This document shows positions 1 through 5,476 of a DNA stretch of 7,058 bases, one piece after another; within the stretch, counting starts at the first letter, position 1; each line of letters opens with the position of its first letter. The translations under genes and the position numbers were made by a program. The notes beneath the pieces are model-generated. The model searched no databases. It saw nothing but the letters and a program-made list of their open reading frames with translations, and was not told the DNA's origin. This DNA is from an uncultured Cyanobium sp. (GTDB lineage: Bacteria; Cyanobacteriota; Cyanobacteriia; PCC-6307; Cyanobiaceae), in the NCBI GenBank assembly GCA_937919075.1, contig CALFOF010000079.1, positions 1 through 7,058 on the forward strand. Reading direction: 5' to 3'.

Positions 1-355
1 GCTGCTCCATCGCCTGATCCAGCAGGCGGTGATAGGGCATGGTCACGTGGGCCGTTGAGGCCAGCTTCAGACCAGAAATATCGATGCCGAAGGTGGCGAG
101 CATGTCGAGCTCACCGAGCATCACTTTTGGGTCAACCACTGTGCCTGAACCGATCAAGCAGGTGGTGTCGGGATAAAGAATGCCTGAGGGAATCAGGTGC
201 AGTTTGAGCACCTTGTCGTCGACCACGATCGTGTGGCCAGCGTTCACACCACCCTGGTAGCGCACCACCACATCGGCGGAACGGCTGAGCAGATCGGTGA
301 TCTTTCCCTTGCCTTCGTCACCCCATTGAGCACCGATGACGACGACATTGGCCAA
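1..355 (-). CDS. purA: Adenylosuccinate synthetase, N-terminal 118 residues (cut by left edge)
   Basis: This enzyme makes adenylosuccinate from IMP and aspartate using GTP, the first committed step from IMP to AMP, in the cytoplasm. The visible protein begins [17 protein letters not shown]. It carries the GTP-binding/catalytic motif GDEGKGK at residues 12-18 and GGVNAGHT at 35-42, so Asp13 and His41 sit exactly where the known catalytic pair lies in the E. coli enzyme. The family is about 430 residues long, so roughly a quarter is present and the C-terminus lies beyond base 1. The start appears to be TTG at 353-355. It is directly in front of the conserved first residues, and the frame upstream reaches a TAG stop without any ATG or GTG. 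No clear Shine-Dalgarno sequence precedes it. The gene lies downstream of psb27 on the same strand and may be read with it. The identity is very secure; the start codon is fairly secure. Confidence 0.96.
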   Translation of the reverse strand, partial: MANVVVIGAQWGDEGKGKITDLLSRSADVVVRYQGGVNAGHTIVVDDKVLKLHLIPSGILYPDTTCLIGSGTVVDPKVMLGELDMLATFGIDISGLKLASTAHVTMPYHRLLDQAMEQ

Positions 356-364
356 GAAGGAAAC

Positions 365-381
365 AGCGGCCCGAAGCCGCT
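365..381 (-). promoter_or_regulatory. Small hairpin in the purA leader, just upstream of the start
   Basis: AGCGGC at 365-370 pairs perfectly with GCCGCT at 376-381. On the minus strand the loop reads TTCGG, and the hairpin ends 9 bases before the TTG start of purA. The bases after it (GTTTCCTTCTT) are pyrimidine-rich but not a true T run. It could be a weak terminator between psb27 and purA or a structure affecting purA initiation, and it could also be chance in GC-rich DNA. Confidence 0.3.
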
Positions 382-471
382 TCTAAGCACAAACAGAGAG
401 CTTCTCAGATCAGCTGCCCCTTCGTAAAGCCCCCGACGGCATCTGTGATCCTGCCGAGGGTGGTCAGGGCC

Positions 472-945
472 TCAGACGCCGCGCACAGCACTGGATTCTG
501 CCTTCTTGAGCTCCTTCTCCAGCCGGGTGCGTAGCGCCTCGGGCAGCGGGCGGTTGGCGTAGTTGGTGTAGTGACCCGCCAGTGAATTGACGGCGGTCTG
601 CATGGTGGTGAAGGAGGGCAGGCCGTTGACCTTCGCCTTCGGGCGGTACAGCGCCATGTAGTCGGAGATCAGGGCGCGAGCGTCGGTCTCTGCCGTGCCG
701 CGGGCGGGGTCGTCCTGCTCCAACGCAATGGTGCTCAGCAGGCTCTGCGCCACGGTCACGGTGTCGTCCACGTAGACGCCGCTGAGGTTGCCGGTGGCAC
801 TGCCGCAGGCCGTGAGCGTGAGTGAGAGGCAGAGCGCGACCATCAGGGCCGACGCCATCAGCCGGCGGCCGAGACGTTGAACGGTGGGCAACAGGAGCCC
901 CAAGGCGCCTTGGCCTGCTTCGAAACGCCAGGGATGCGCGGCCAT
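472..945 (-). CDS. psb27: Photosystem II assembly lipoprotein Psb27
   Basis: Psb27 is a lumenal lipoprotein that binds CP43 on photosystem II complexes lacking a mature manganese cluster, and helps assembly and repair. The 157-residue product has a long N-terminal region, a twin arginine at 27-28, a hydrophobic stretch at about 30-45 and a lipobox LTAC ending at Cys47. This predicts cleavage and lipidation there and a mature protein of about 111 residues. The mature part has the helical-bundle features of the family: LSGVYVDDT near its start, then ISDYMALYRPKAKVNGLPSF and YTNYANRPLP toward the end. The ATG at 943-945 is chosen because AGGAG lies five bases upstream. An internal ATG at 856-858 would give a more typical short signal peptide but has no Shine-Dalgarno sequence. 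The gene follows proS by 57 bases on the same strand, so co-transcription is plausible. Confidence 0.95.
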   Translation of the reverse strand: MAAHPWRFEAGQGALGLLLPTVQRLGRRLMASALMVALCLSLTLTACGSATGNLSGVYVDDTVTVAQSLLSTIALEQDDPARGTAETDARALISDYMALYRPKAKVNGLPSFTTMQTAVNSLAGHYTNYANRPLPEALRTRLEKELKKAESSAVRGV

Positions 946-950
946 CGGTG

Positions 951-955
951 CTCCT
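951..955 (-). promoter_or_regulatory. Shine-Dalgarno sequence of psb27
   Basis: AGGAG on the minus strand, five bases (CACCG) before the ATG at 943-945. It decides between the long psb27 start and the internal ATG at 856-858. It is the clearest ribosome binding site in the window; most of the other starts have none. Confidence 0.7.
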
Positions 956-1002
956 GATTGGATCGGGAAACTCTATAAGCCGTGCCAGCGGATGCCCCGG
1001 GC

Positions 1003-2823
1003 TCAGCGTGAGGGAGCCCCCTTGCCGCAACGGCCCGCTTCCACCACAGCGATCAGCTGGGCGGGGAGATCGGCGGCGGCCAGCTCCTGGCGCTCTCCGC
1101 TGCGGCGCTCTACCAGCTCCACCTGGCCCTGGGCGGCCCCGCGCCCCACCACCACGCGCCAGGGGATGCCGATCAGGTCAGCATCTTTGAACTTCACACC
1201 CGCGCGCTCGGGGCGGTCATCGAGCAACACCTCGATCCCGCCGGCCTCAAGGGCTGCGTCGAGGCGCTCAGCAAGCTCCACCTGCGCCGGTTCCTGCACG
1301 TTCGCCACCACCACAATCACCTCGTAGGGCGCGATCGGCAGCGGCCAGCAGATGCCATTGGCATCGTGGTGCTGTTCAACCGCCGCCTGAGCCAGCCGCG
1401 ACACACCGATGCCGTAGCAGCCCATCCACAGCGGCTCCTCCACCCCCGCCTCGTTGGTGAAGCGGGCATCCAGCGCGCTGGAATACTTGCGTCCCAGTTG
1501 GAAGATGTGGCCCACCTCGATGCCGCGGCTGGCTTCCAACCGCTGCTCCGGGTCATGCAGGCAGCGGTCGCCCGGCTGAGCGGCACGCAGATCCGCGGGA
1601 TCGGGCGTTGGCATGGCCTCGCCCCAACAGGCTCCCACCAAGTGATGGTCGAGGCTGTTGGCGCCGCACACAAAGGCGCCGAGATCGGCGGCCGACGGAT
1701 CGACCAGCCGCAGGAAACGCGGTTGCCAATTCGCAGCTCCCTGCAGCAGCGCATCGGGCAGGTGCGGGCCGAGGAAGCCCAACGGCCAGGGCTCCAGCCC
1801 CTCGGCCAGCAGCTGCTCTGGTGAGATCGGCTCCACACTGAGCAAGGCACCAGCTTCGGCGCAGCGGGCGGAGACCGCATTGGCAAGCTTGACGGGATTG
1901 AGGGTCTGATCGCCGCGCAGGCTCACCAGGACGGGCTGGGGCCCGCTGCCGGCAAATCGGGCGAGCAGCACCAACACCTTCACAGTTTGAGAGGGATCGA
2001 ACCCATGGGCGCTGCAAAGTGCCTCGATCGAACGCAGCCCGGGGGTGGCCAGCAGGGTGGGCGCAGCCGCCTCTGCGAGGGGCCGCGCCGGCTCCACCCG
2101 GGAGCAGGCACGTTCCTGATTGGCGGCGTAGCGGCCATCAGGGCTGGCGAGGATCAGATCTTCGCCGGCATCAGCGGTGACCATGAATTCCTGGCTGGCG
2201 GAGCCGCCGATGGCGCCGCTGTCGGCCTCTACCGCCACAGCACGCAGGCCGCAGCGCTCGAAGATACGTCGGTAGGCCTGATCCATCACCCCGTAGGCCG
2301 CCTTGAGATCCTGCTCATCGGCGTGGAAGGAATAAGCATCCTTCATGATGAATTCCCGTCCACGCATCAGTCCGAAGCGAGGCCTGATCTCATCGCGGAA
2401 TTTCGTCTGAATCTGATAGAGACAAACCGGCAACTGGCGGTAGGAACGCAACAGGTCCGCCGCCAGGGCCGTGATCACTTCCTCATGGGTGGGGCCAAGG
2501 CCAAGCGAACGCCCTTGCCGGTCAAGCAGGTTGAACATGATCCCTTCACCGGCGGTGTATCCCTGCCAACGACCGCTGCGCTCCCAGAGCTCGCTGGGCT
2601 GAAGCTGGGGCAGGAGGGTTTCAAGCGCCCCAGTGGCGTTCATCTCTTCGCGCACGATCGCCGACACCTTCTGCAGCACACGCCAGAGCAAGGGCAGGTA
2701 GGCGTAAATCCCGGAGCCGATGCGGCGGATGTACCCGGCCCGCAACAGCAAGCGATGGGAGGGAATCTCCGCCTCCGCAGGATCGTCACGAAGCGTCACC
2801 AGCATCAGGCGGGAGACACGCAT
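1003..2823 (-). CDS. proS: Prolyl-tRNA synthetase (bacterial type with editing insertion)
   Basis: This class II synthetase charges tRNA-Pro with proline in the cytoplasm. Counting from the ATG at 2821-2823 the protein has 606 residues. The class II motif 1 region lies around residues 35-75 (GSGIYAYLPL followed by the dimer-interface helix). The proline-pocket segment GPTHEE is at about 110-115, motif 2 (FRDEIRPRFGLMRGREF) at about 142-158, and motif 3 (GCYGIGVSRL) at about 468-477. Between motifs 2 and 3, at about 225-400, sits the YbaK-like editing insertion that clears mischarged Ala-tRNA-Pro; it includes the GFLGP loop near 349-353. The C-terminal anticodon-binding domain spans about 500-600 and contains DDRPERAGVKFKDADLIGIP. 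The frame also allows a TTG start at 2833-2835, adding four residues. ATG is preferred because the conserved sequence MRVSRL begins there. No Shine-Dalgarno sequence is seen at either start. All catalytic motifs are intact. Confidence 0.97.
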   Translation of the reverse strand: MRVSRLMLVTLRDDPAEAEIPSHRLLLRAGYIRRIGSGIYAYLPLLWRVLQKVSAIVREEMNATGALETLLPQLQPSELWERSGRWQGYTAGEGIMFNLLDRQGRSLGLGPTHEEVITALAADLLRSYRQLPVCLYQIQTKFRDEIRPRFGLMRGREFIMKDAYSFHADEQDLKAAYGVMDQAYRRIFERCGLRAVAVEADSGAIGGSASQEFMVTADAGEDLILASPDGRYAANQERACSRVEPARPLAEAAAPTLLATPGLRSIEALCSAHGFDPSQTVKVLVLLARFAGSGPQPVLVSLRGDQTLNPVKLANAVSARCAEAGALLSVEPISPEQLLAEGLEPWPLGFLGPHLPDALLQGAANWQPRFLRLVDPSAADLGAFVCGANSLDHHLVGACWGEAMPTPDPADLRAAQPGDRCLHDPEQRLEASRGIEVGHIFQLGRKYSSALDARFTNEAGVEEPLWMGCYGIGVSRLAQAAVEQHHDANGICWPLPIAPYEVIVVVANVQEPAQVELAERLDAALEAGGIEVLLDDRPERAGVKFKDADLIGIPWRVVVGRGAAQGQVELVERRSGERQELAAADLPAQLIAVVEAGRCGKGAPSR

Positions 2824-2856
2824 CGAGCGAACCAAAGCAGATTCTGGACGCTATCA

Positions 2857-2875
2857 CCGAGCCCCTCGGCAGGGG
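2857..2875 (-). repeat. Overlapping alternative hairpins upstream of proS
   Basis: CCGAG (2857-2861) pairs with CTCGG (2865-2869) around a CCC loop. CCCCT (2862-2866) pairs with AGGGG (2871-2875) around CGGC. The two perfect 5-bp hairpins share bases, so only one can form at a time. They lie about 35-50 bases upstream of the proS ATG in the region shared with the divergent HTH gene. They could be an operator or a leader structure, or a by-product of GC-rich sequence. Confidence 0.3.
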
Positions 2876-2933
2876 TGCGTGGCAAGGGCAACGTCGAAAG
2901 GCTCGGCGGGAACCCAAACGAAGCGCAGACTTC

Positions 2934-2942
2934 TGCTACATT
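2934..2942 (+). promoter_or_regulatory. Possible extended -10 promoter of the HTH gene
   Basis: TGC followed by TACATT (2937-2942) fits an extended -10 element (TGn, then four of six matches to TATAAT, keeping the TAnnnT core). It lies 34 bases before the ATG of the HTH gene. No convincing -35 box is seen. This is a motif match only. Confidence 0.3.
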
Positions 2943-2976
2943 CATCTTTCAGTCCCAGTAGTCTCAGGCCTGTCTC

Positions 2977-3489
2977 ATGTCCACACAACCGAAGGCCGCT
3001 TTCGGGGGTGGGGTGGCCAGTCCTGGCCCTGGCTCTTCTGCTCTTCCCACACCGGCGCCCGGCTCCACGCCCCCGGGCGCCCAAGCCTTCAGCACCGACG
3101 CAGCGGCGGAAGGGCTGATCACCATTGATGAGGTGCAGCGCGCCCTGAACCGATCACGCGCCTCGGTGTATCGCTACACCAACACCGAACCCCGCAATCT
3201 CAATCCTCCATTCAACCCGCGGCGCCTCAACCCGGAATACCGCACAGATCAGAAGGAGGCTCTGCTGTTTCACCCCAATGAGGTAGCCCGGTTTGCCCGT
3301 GATGTGCTCCGCATCAAGGAAGTCACAGTGGAAGTTCTTAACGCCCCTTCCACCATCACCCAGCAATTGCTCGGCTCCATTCTTGACGAACTCCAGGGAA
3401 TTCGGCGCCTGCTTCAGGGCATGGAACGTACTCCCACCGATCTGAACAGCAAACGCGAGCACATGGAGCAGACACGGCCGGCAGCTTGA
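2977..3489 (+). CDS. Small helix-turn-helix (resolvase/excisionase-like HTH) protein
   Basis: This 170-residue protein is probably a DNA-binding protein of a type I associate with picocyanobacteria, often labelled as carrying a resolvase-type HTH. Residues 1-45 are a Gly/Pro/Ala-rich, probably disordered tail. Residues 48-67 (ITIDEVQRALNRSRASVYRY) form a convincing helix-turn-helix of the kind found in MerR/AlpA/excisionase-like proteins. A basic Pro/Asn-rich wing-like segment follows at 71-90, then FHPNEVARFARDVL at 98-111, which resembles the second helical element of such domains. Residues 125-151 are probably a C-terminal helix for dimerisation (LLGSILDELQGIRRLL). No recombinase catalytic domain is present, so it is not a resolvase. 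It is divergent from proS. ATG 2977 is used; a GTG at codon 13 is a weaker option. No clear Shine-Dalgarno sequence is seen. Its target and function are unknown. Confidence 0.88.
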   Translation: MSTQPKAAFGGGVASPGPGSSALPTPAPGSTPPGAQAFSTDAAAEGLITIDEVQRALNRSRASVYRYTNTEPRNLNPPFNPRRLNPEYRTDQKEALLFHPNEVARFARDVLRIKEVTVEVLNAPSTITQQLLGSILDELQGIRRLLQGMERTPTDLNSKREHMEQTRPAA

Positions 3490-3538
3490 TTCTTGCCCTT
3501 TGATGCCTCCCTCTGATGGCGCCCGCCATGTCGCCCCT

Positions 3539-3568
3539 ATGGCAAGGCAATTGAAAAGATGGCATAAT
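3539..3568 (+). promoter_or_regulatory. Candidate promoter upstream of the structured RNA region
   Basis: CATAAT at 3563-3568 matches five of six bases of the -10 consensus. ATGGCA at 3539-3544 matches four of six bases of the -35 box, at an 18-base spacing. Transcription would start at about 3575, just before the first helix of the hairpin region. The local sequence around 3545-3590 is clearly more AT-rich than its surroundings, which supports a promoter. It is still a prediction from motif alone. Confidence 0.45.
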
Positions 3569-3574
3569 CAACTC

Positions 3575-3666
3575 AAGATCCAACTTCGAAAGAGAGTCTC
3601 AACCACCTCTCTTTCGCTGCAGCGTTCACAGCCTTGCTTCGGCAAGGCTTCACTGTCGCTGGGTCT
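3575..3666 (+). ncRNA. Candidate structured small RNA or structured mRNA leader
   Basis: This is a gene-free stretch with strong RNA-like structure. CGAAAGAGAG (3587-3596) pairs perfectly over 10 bp with CTCTCTTTCG (3607-3616) around a 10-base loop. AGCCTTGC (3630-3637) pairs perfectly over 8 bp with GCAAGGCT (3642-3649) around TTCG, giving the very stable C(UUCG)G tetraloop on the plus strand. CAGCG (3620-3624) with CGCTG (3657-3661) extends that hairpin. AGATCC (3576-3581) can pair with GGGTCT (3661-3666), with one G-U pair, to close both hairpins into a three-way junction; base 3661 can serve only one of these helices. No T run follows, so the 3' end is unclear and the RNA may continue into the gene at 3742. 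A further small hairpin (CGGC/GCCG, 3689-3700) lies downstream. I recognise no known family such as Yfr1, 6S, tmRNA or SRP RNA. The structure is seen directly; transcription and function are inferred. Confidence 0.5.
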
Positions 3667-3741
3667 GCCGCCCGAGCCCATGGCGTTTCGGCCTTTGCCG
3701 CCGTAGCCCGTGGCCCGGGGGGTGTCCCTTAATCCCCGTCC

Positions 3742-4050
3742 ATGGACTCCGCCCAGCCTCGATTTCCAGCCGAAGACCTTCCTTCCCCTCGTACTGAGTC
3801 CGAAGCCGACCCCGGCGAGGATCCATTCAGTACGGAATCCGTCCTGTTTTCCAGCTCGGCCCTTGTGGGCGGCCTGATCGGGCTGCTGGCCGTGTTCATT
3901 CCTCTGATCTCCGTGATGGGCGCCAGGCCTCCCGCCCTGCCCCGCCTGAGCCGGCTGCCGAGCGGAAGCGCCCCGCTGCAACGCCATCAGGCCCAACCGC
4001 CTGGCTCAGGCCCCCATCTATTCAGCGTGCCCAGACCAGCCTTTCGATGA
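3742..4050 (+). CDS. Small single-pass membrane protein of unknown function
   Basis: This is a 102-residue open frame I do not recognise by name. Residues 1-33 are acidic and Pro/Ser-rich. Residues about 34-59 form a clear hydrophobic segment (VLFSSSALVGGLIGLLAVF onward to ISVMG) long enough to span a membrane. Residues 60-102 are Pro-rich and basic, which by the positive-inside rule suggests that the C-terminus is cytoplasmic. The ATG has no Shine-Dalgarno sequence and is preceded by a G-run and C-run (3717-3738) that could pair. The gene lies directly downstream of the structured RNA candidate, which may be its leader. The C-terminal tail looks less constrained than the membrane segment. 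The gene is probably real because of the well-formed membrane segment on the strand of its neighbour, but a spurious frame cannot be excluded. Confidence 0.6.
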   Translation: MDSAQPRFPAEDLPSPRTESEADPGEDPFSTESVLFSSSALVGGLIGLLAVFIPLISVMGARPPALPRLSRLPSGSAPLQRHQAQPPGSGPHLFSVPRPAFR

Positions 4051-4175
4051 ATGGTCTGCCACTCAAGGCATTTCGCTGAAAGCGTTTCGAGAAACCGACT
4101 CCCAAGCCCCTCGGCGGATGCAGACCCCTGGCGACGGACATGAACAGACTGATGCTGATGCACTGTGGCGTCGGC

Positions 4176-4904
4176 TCAGGTCACACGCTGCAGCAGAAAT
4201 CCTTCGTAATCGAGGGCCTGAAAGATGCGTGCCGGGTCGCCGAAGCCTGCGGCATTCACCAGCGCCGTGAGTCGGGCATCTCCGATCGGATGTAGGCCCT
4301 GGGTGAGGGGAGCAATCCGGTCGGGCTCAAGCTCTAACCCGCTCACCTTCTGAAATCCGAGCCAGGCCTCGGTGATCTGGTCTTGCAGGAGCGGCAGTGC
4401 CGGCCGCATCAGGTCAACCAGCACGAGTTGACCACCAGGACGCAGGCAGCGCGCCAGCGCGCTCAGAAACGCAAGCTTGGTGCCGTCGTCTGCAAGCGAC
4501 TGGAGCACGAGCACGGAGAGGGCGCCACTAAAGCCCTGCTCGGTGGTGAGCTCTTCGGCCGTGGTCTGCAGCCAGCGGATCGGGGCGGCCTCACCAAGGC
4601 GCTGCCGGGCGGCGGCGAGCATGGCCGCGGAAGGATCGATTGCGGTGAGTTGCCAGTCGGGGCGTTGGGCGACGGCTTCCACCAGCTCGGCCCCGGTGCC
4701 ACAACCGGCCACCAGCACTTCGGCCCCCTCAGGGGCAGCCAGCGGGGAGGCTGCGAGCAAGGCCACGGCCAACCGCGCCAGGCTCGCGTAGCCAGGGATC
4801 AAGCGCTGCACCACGAGGTCGTAACCCTCGGGCTCTAAGGGATCGACCGGAGGAGAAACTGACAGTGAAAAACCTGCCAGTGGAGAAACTTCAGCTGACG
4901 CCAA
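4176..4904 (-). CDS. Class I SAM-dependent methyltransferase (CmoA-like fold), start uncertain
   Basis: This is a probable methyltransferase using S-adenosylmethionine; the substrate cannot be told. From the TTG at 4902-4904 it has 242 residues. YD followed by RLIPGY at about 28-39 resembles the entry segment of CmoA-type enzymes. The SAM-binding motif I, VLVAGCGTGAE, is at about 63-73, and the acidic residue of motif II is in LTAIDPS (Asp90). LVLQSL at about 132-137 is the motif IV position, and LRPGGQLVLVD at about 154-164 is motif V/VI. The frame can be extended to a TTG at 5031-5033 (285 residues), but the extra 43 residues are a Ser/Pro/Gly stretch encoded by a 12-bp tandem repeat and look non-native. 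Neither start has a Shine-Dalgarno sequence. The methyltransferase assignment is firm, the CmoA resemblance is weak, and the start is open. The gene is convergent with the small membrane protein gene on its left. Confidence 0.85.
   Translation of the reverse strand: MASAEVSPLAGFSLSVSPPVDPLEPEGYDLVVQRLIPGYASLARLAVALLAASPLAAPEGAEVLVAGCGTGAELVEAVAQRPDWQLTAIDPSAAMLAAARQRLGEAAPIRWLQTTAEELTTEQGFSGALSVLVLQSLADDGTKLAFLSALARCLRPGGQLVLVDLMRPALPLLQDQITEAWLGFQKVSGLELEPDRIAPLTQGLHPIGDARLTALVNAAGFGDPARIFQALDYEGFLLQRVT
4852..4890. repeat. Two 9-bp direct repeats 30 bp apart
   Basis: GGAGAAACT occurs at 4852-4860 and again at 4882-4890, exactly 30 bases apart. Both copies lie in the N-terminal end of the methyltransferase frame, where each encodes a VSP-like tripeptide. 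The spacing is close to three helical turns, so this could be a paired protein-binding site if the true methyltransferase start lies further downstream. It may also be a remnant duplication. Confidence 0.4.
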
Positions 4905-4945
4905 GGTCCAGGATCCGCTGCTGATGATGCTAGAGGGCCCCTGCC

Positions 4946-4981
4946 GGCTGGATGGCCCGCTGGATGGCCGGCTGGATGGCC
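4946..4981. repeat. Three tandem copies of a 12-bp unit (GGCTGGATGGCC type)
   Basis: GGCTGGATGGCC (4946-4957), CGCTGGATGGCC (4958-4969) and GGCTGGATGGCC (4970-4981) follow each other directly, with one base differing in the middle unit. The repeat lies between the likely methyltransferase start and the divergent ferredoxin gene. In the longest methyltransferase frame it would encode a Pro-Ser-Ser/Gly repeat. The 12-bp period keeps any frame open, so the open frames crossing it are weak evidence of coding. Confidence 0.85.
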
Positions 4982-5113
4982 CCCTCGCTGACGCTTTAGC
5001 TGGCGCATGGACGGCGGCGTCAAGCCGGGGCAATGGGCCAACAACCGTTGCATTCCCCGGAAAGGGCCACCGCCTGCAGGTAGGTTAGTCGGCGCCAAGA
5101 CTCCCTCCCTGCC

Positions 5114-5476
5114 GTGCCCACGATCCGGTTCGAAAACGAAGGCCAGAACGTCGGTTGCATCGAGGGGGCGAACCTCCGCAAAGCCGCACTTGACGCCGGC
5201 ATCAACCCCTACAAAGGGTTGAACAACCTCAACAACTGCGGCGGTCTGGGCCAATGCGGCACCTGCGTGGTGGAGGTGCTGGAAGGCGAACGCAGCCTCT
5301 CCCCCCGCAGCGATGTGGAGCAGGTGTATCTCTCCGACCGCCCGGCCAACTACCGCCTCAGCTGCCGCACCAGCGTCACGGGCGATGTCACCATCCGTAC
5401 CCGTCCCGATTCCGCCGTCGGCAAGGGCTCCAACAGCCTTGTGGGTGCACTCAAGGCTCTTGTCGGTTTGAAGTGA
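5114..5476 (+). CDS. [2Fe-2S] ferredoxin-like electron carrier
   Basis: This 120-residue protein is of the beta-grasp ferredoxin type and carries one [2Fe-2S] cluster for one-electron transfer. The cluster ligands are visible as NCGGLGQCGTC (Cys42, Cys48, Cys51) and Cys84 in RLSCRT. The spacing is C-x5-C-x2-C-x32-C. Photosynthetic PetF ferredoxins use C-x4-C-x2-C, whereas the x5 gap is typical of adrenodoxin/putidaredoxin-like proteins. This is therefore unlikely to be the main photosystem I acceptor, and its partner is unknown. Residues after about 96 form a short Gly/Ser-rich tail ending in a small helix. The start is GTG at 5114-5116, directly in front of the conserved PTIRFENEG strand; no ATG is available and no Shine-Dalgarno sequence is seen. 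Its stop codon overlaps the start of the ArsC-like gene, so the two are very likely translated from one mRNA. Confidence 0.92.
   Translation: MPTIRFENEGQNVGCIEGANLRKAALDAGINPYKGLNNLNNCGGLGQCGTCVVEVLEGERSLSPRSDVEQVYLSDRPANYRLSCRTSVTGDVTIRTRPDSAVGKGSNSLVGALKALVGLK

Noticed and set aside
464..1030. A 188-codon minus-strand frame overlapping psb27
   Set aside because: It is an out-of-frame, Arg/Pro-rich shadow of psb27 with no family features.
1987..2961. A 324-codon plus-strand open frame opposite proS, plus several shorter ones at 1366-1909
   Set aside because: They lie antisense to an unmistakable proS with all class II motifs; in GC-rich DNA such shadow frames are expected, and their translations show no recognisable domain.
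3587..3661. The two strong hairpins as rho-independent terminators of the HTH gene
   Set aside because: Neither is followed by a T run on either strand, and they lie about 100 bases beyond the HTH stop, behind a promoter-like sequence.
3500..3706. A 68-codon plus-strand open frame over the hairpin region
   Set aside because: It would translate both perfect hairpins, which are better explained as RNA structure, and its start lies upstream of the likely promoter.
3568..3996. A 142-codon minus-strand open frame across the structured RNA and the small membrane protein gene
   Set aside because: Its translation is Gly/Arg-rich with no domain or membrane pattern, and it crosses the hairpin region; the plus-strand membrane protein is the better reading.
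4051..4175. A terminator between the convergent small membrane protein and methyltransferase genes
   Set aside because: Only a 4-bp stem (CGCT/AGCG) without a T run is present; nothing else stands out in this 125-base spacer.
4835..5254. A 139-codon minus-strand open frame with a repeated His-Pro-Ala-Gly pattern
   Set aside because: The pattern comes only from the 12-bp tandem repeat, and the frame runs antisense into the ferredoxin gene.
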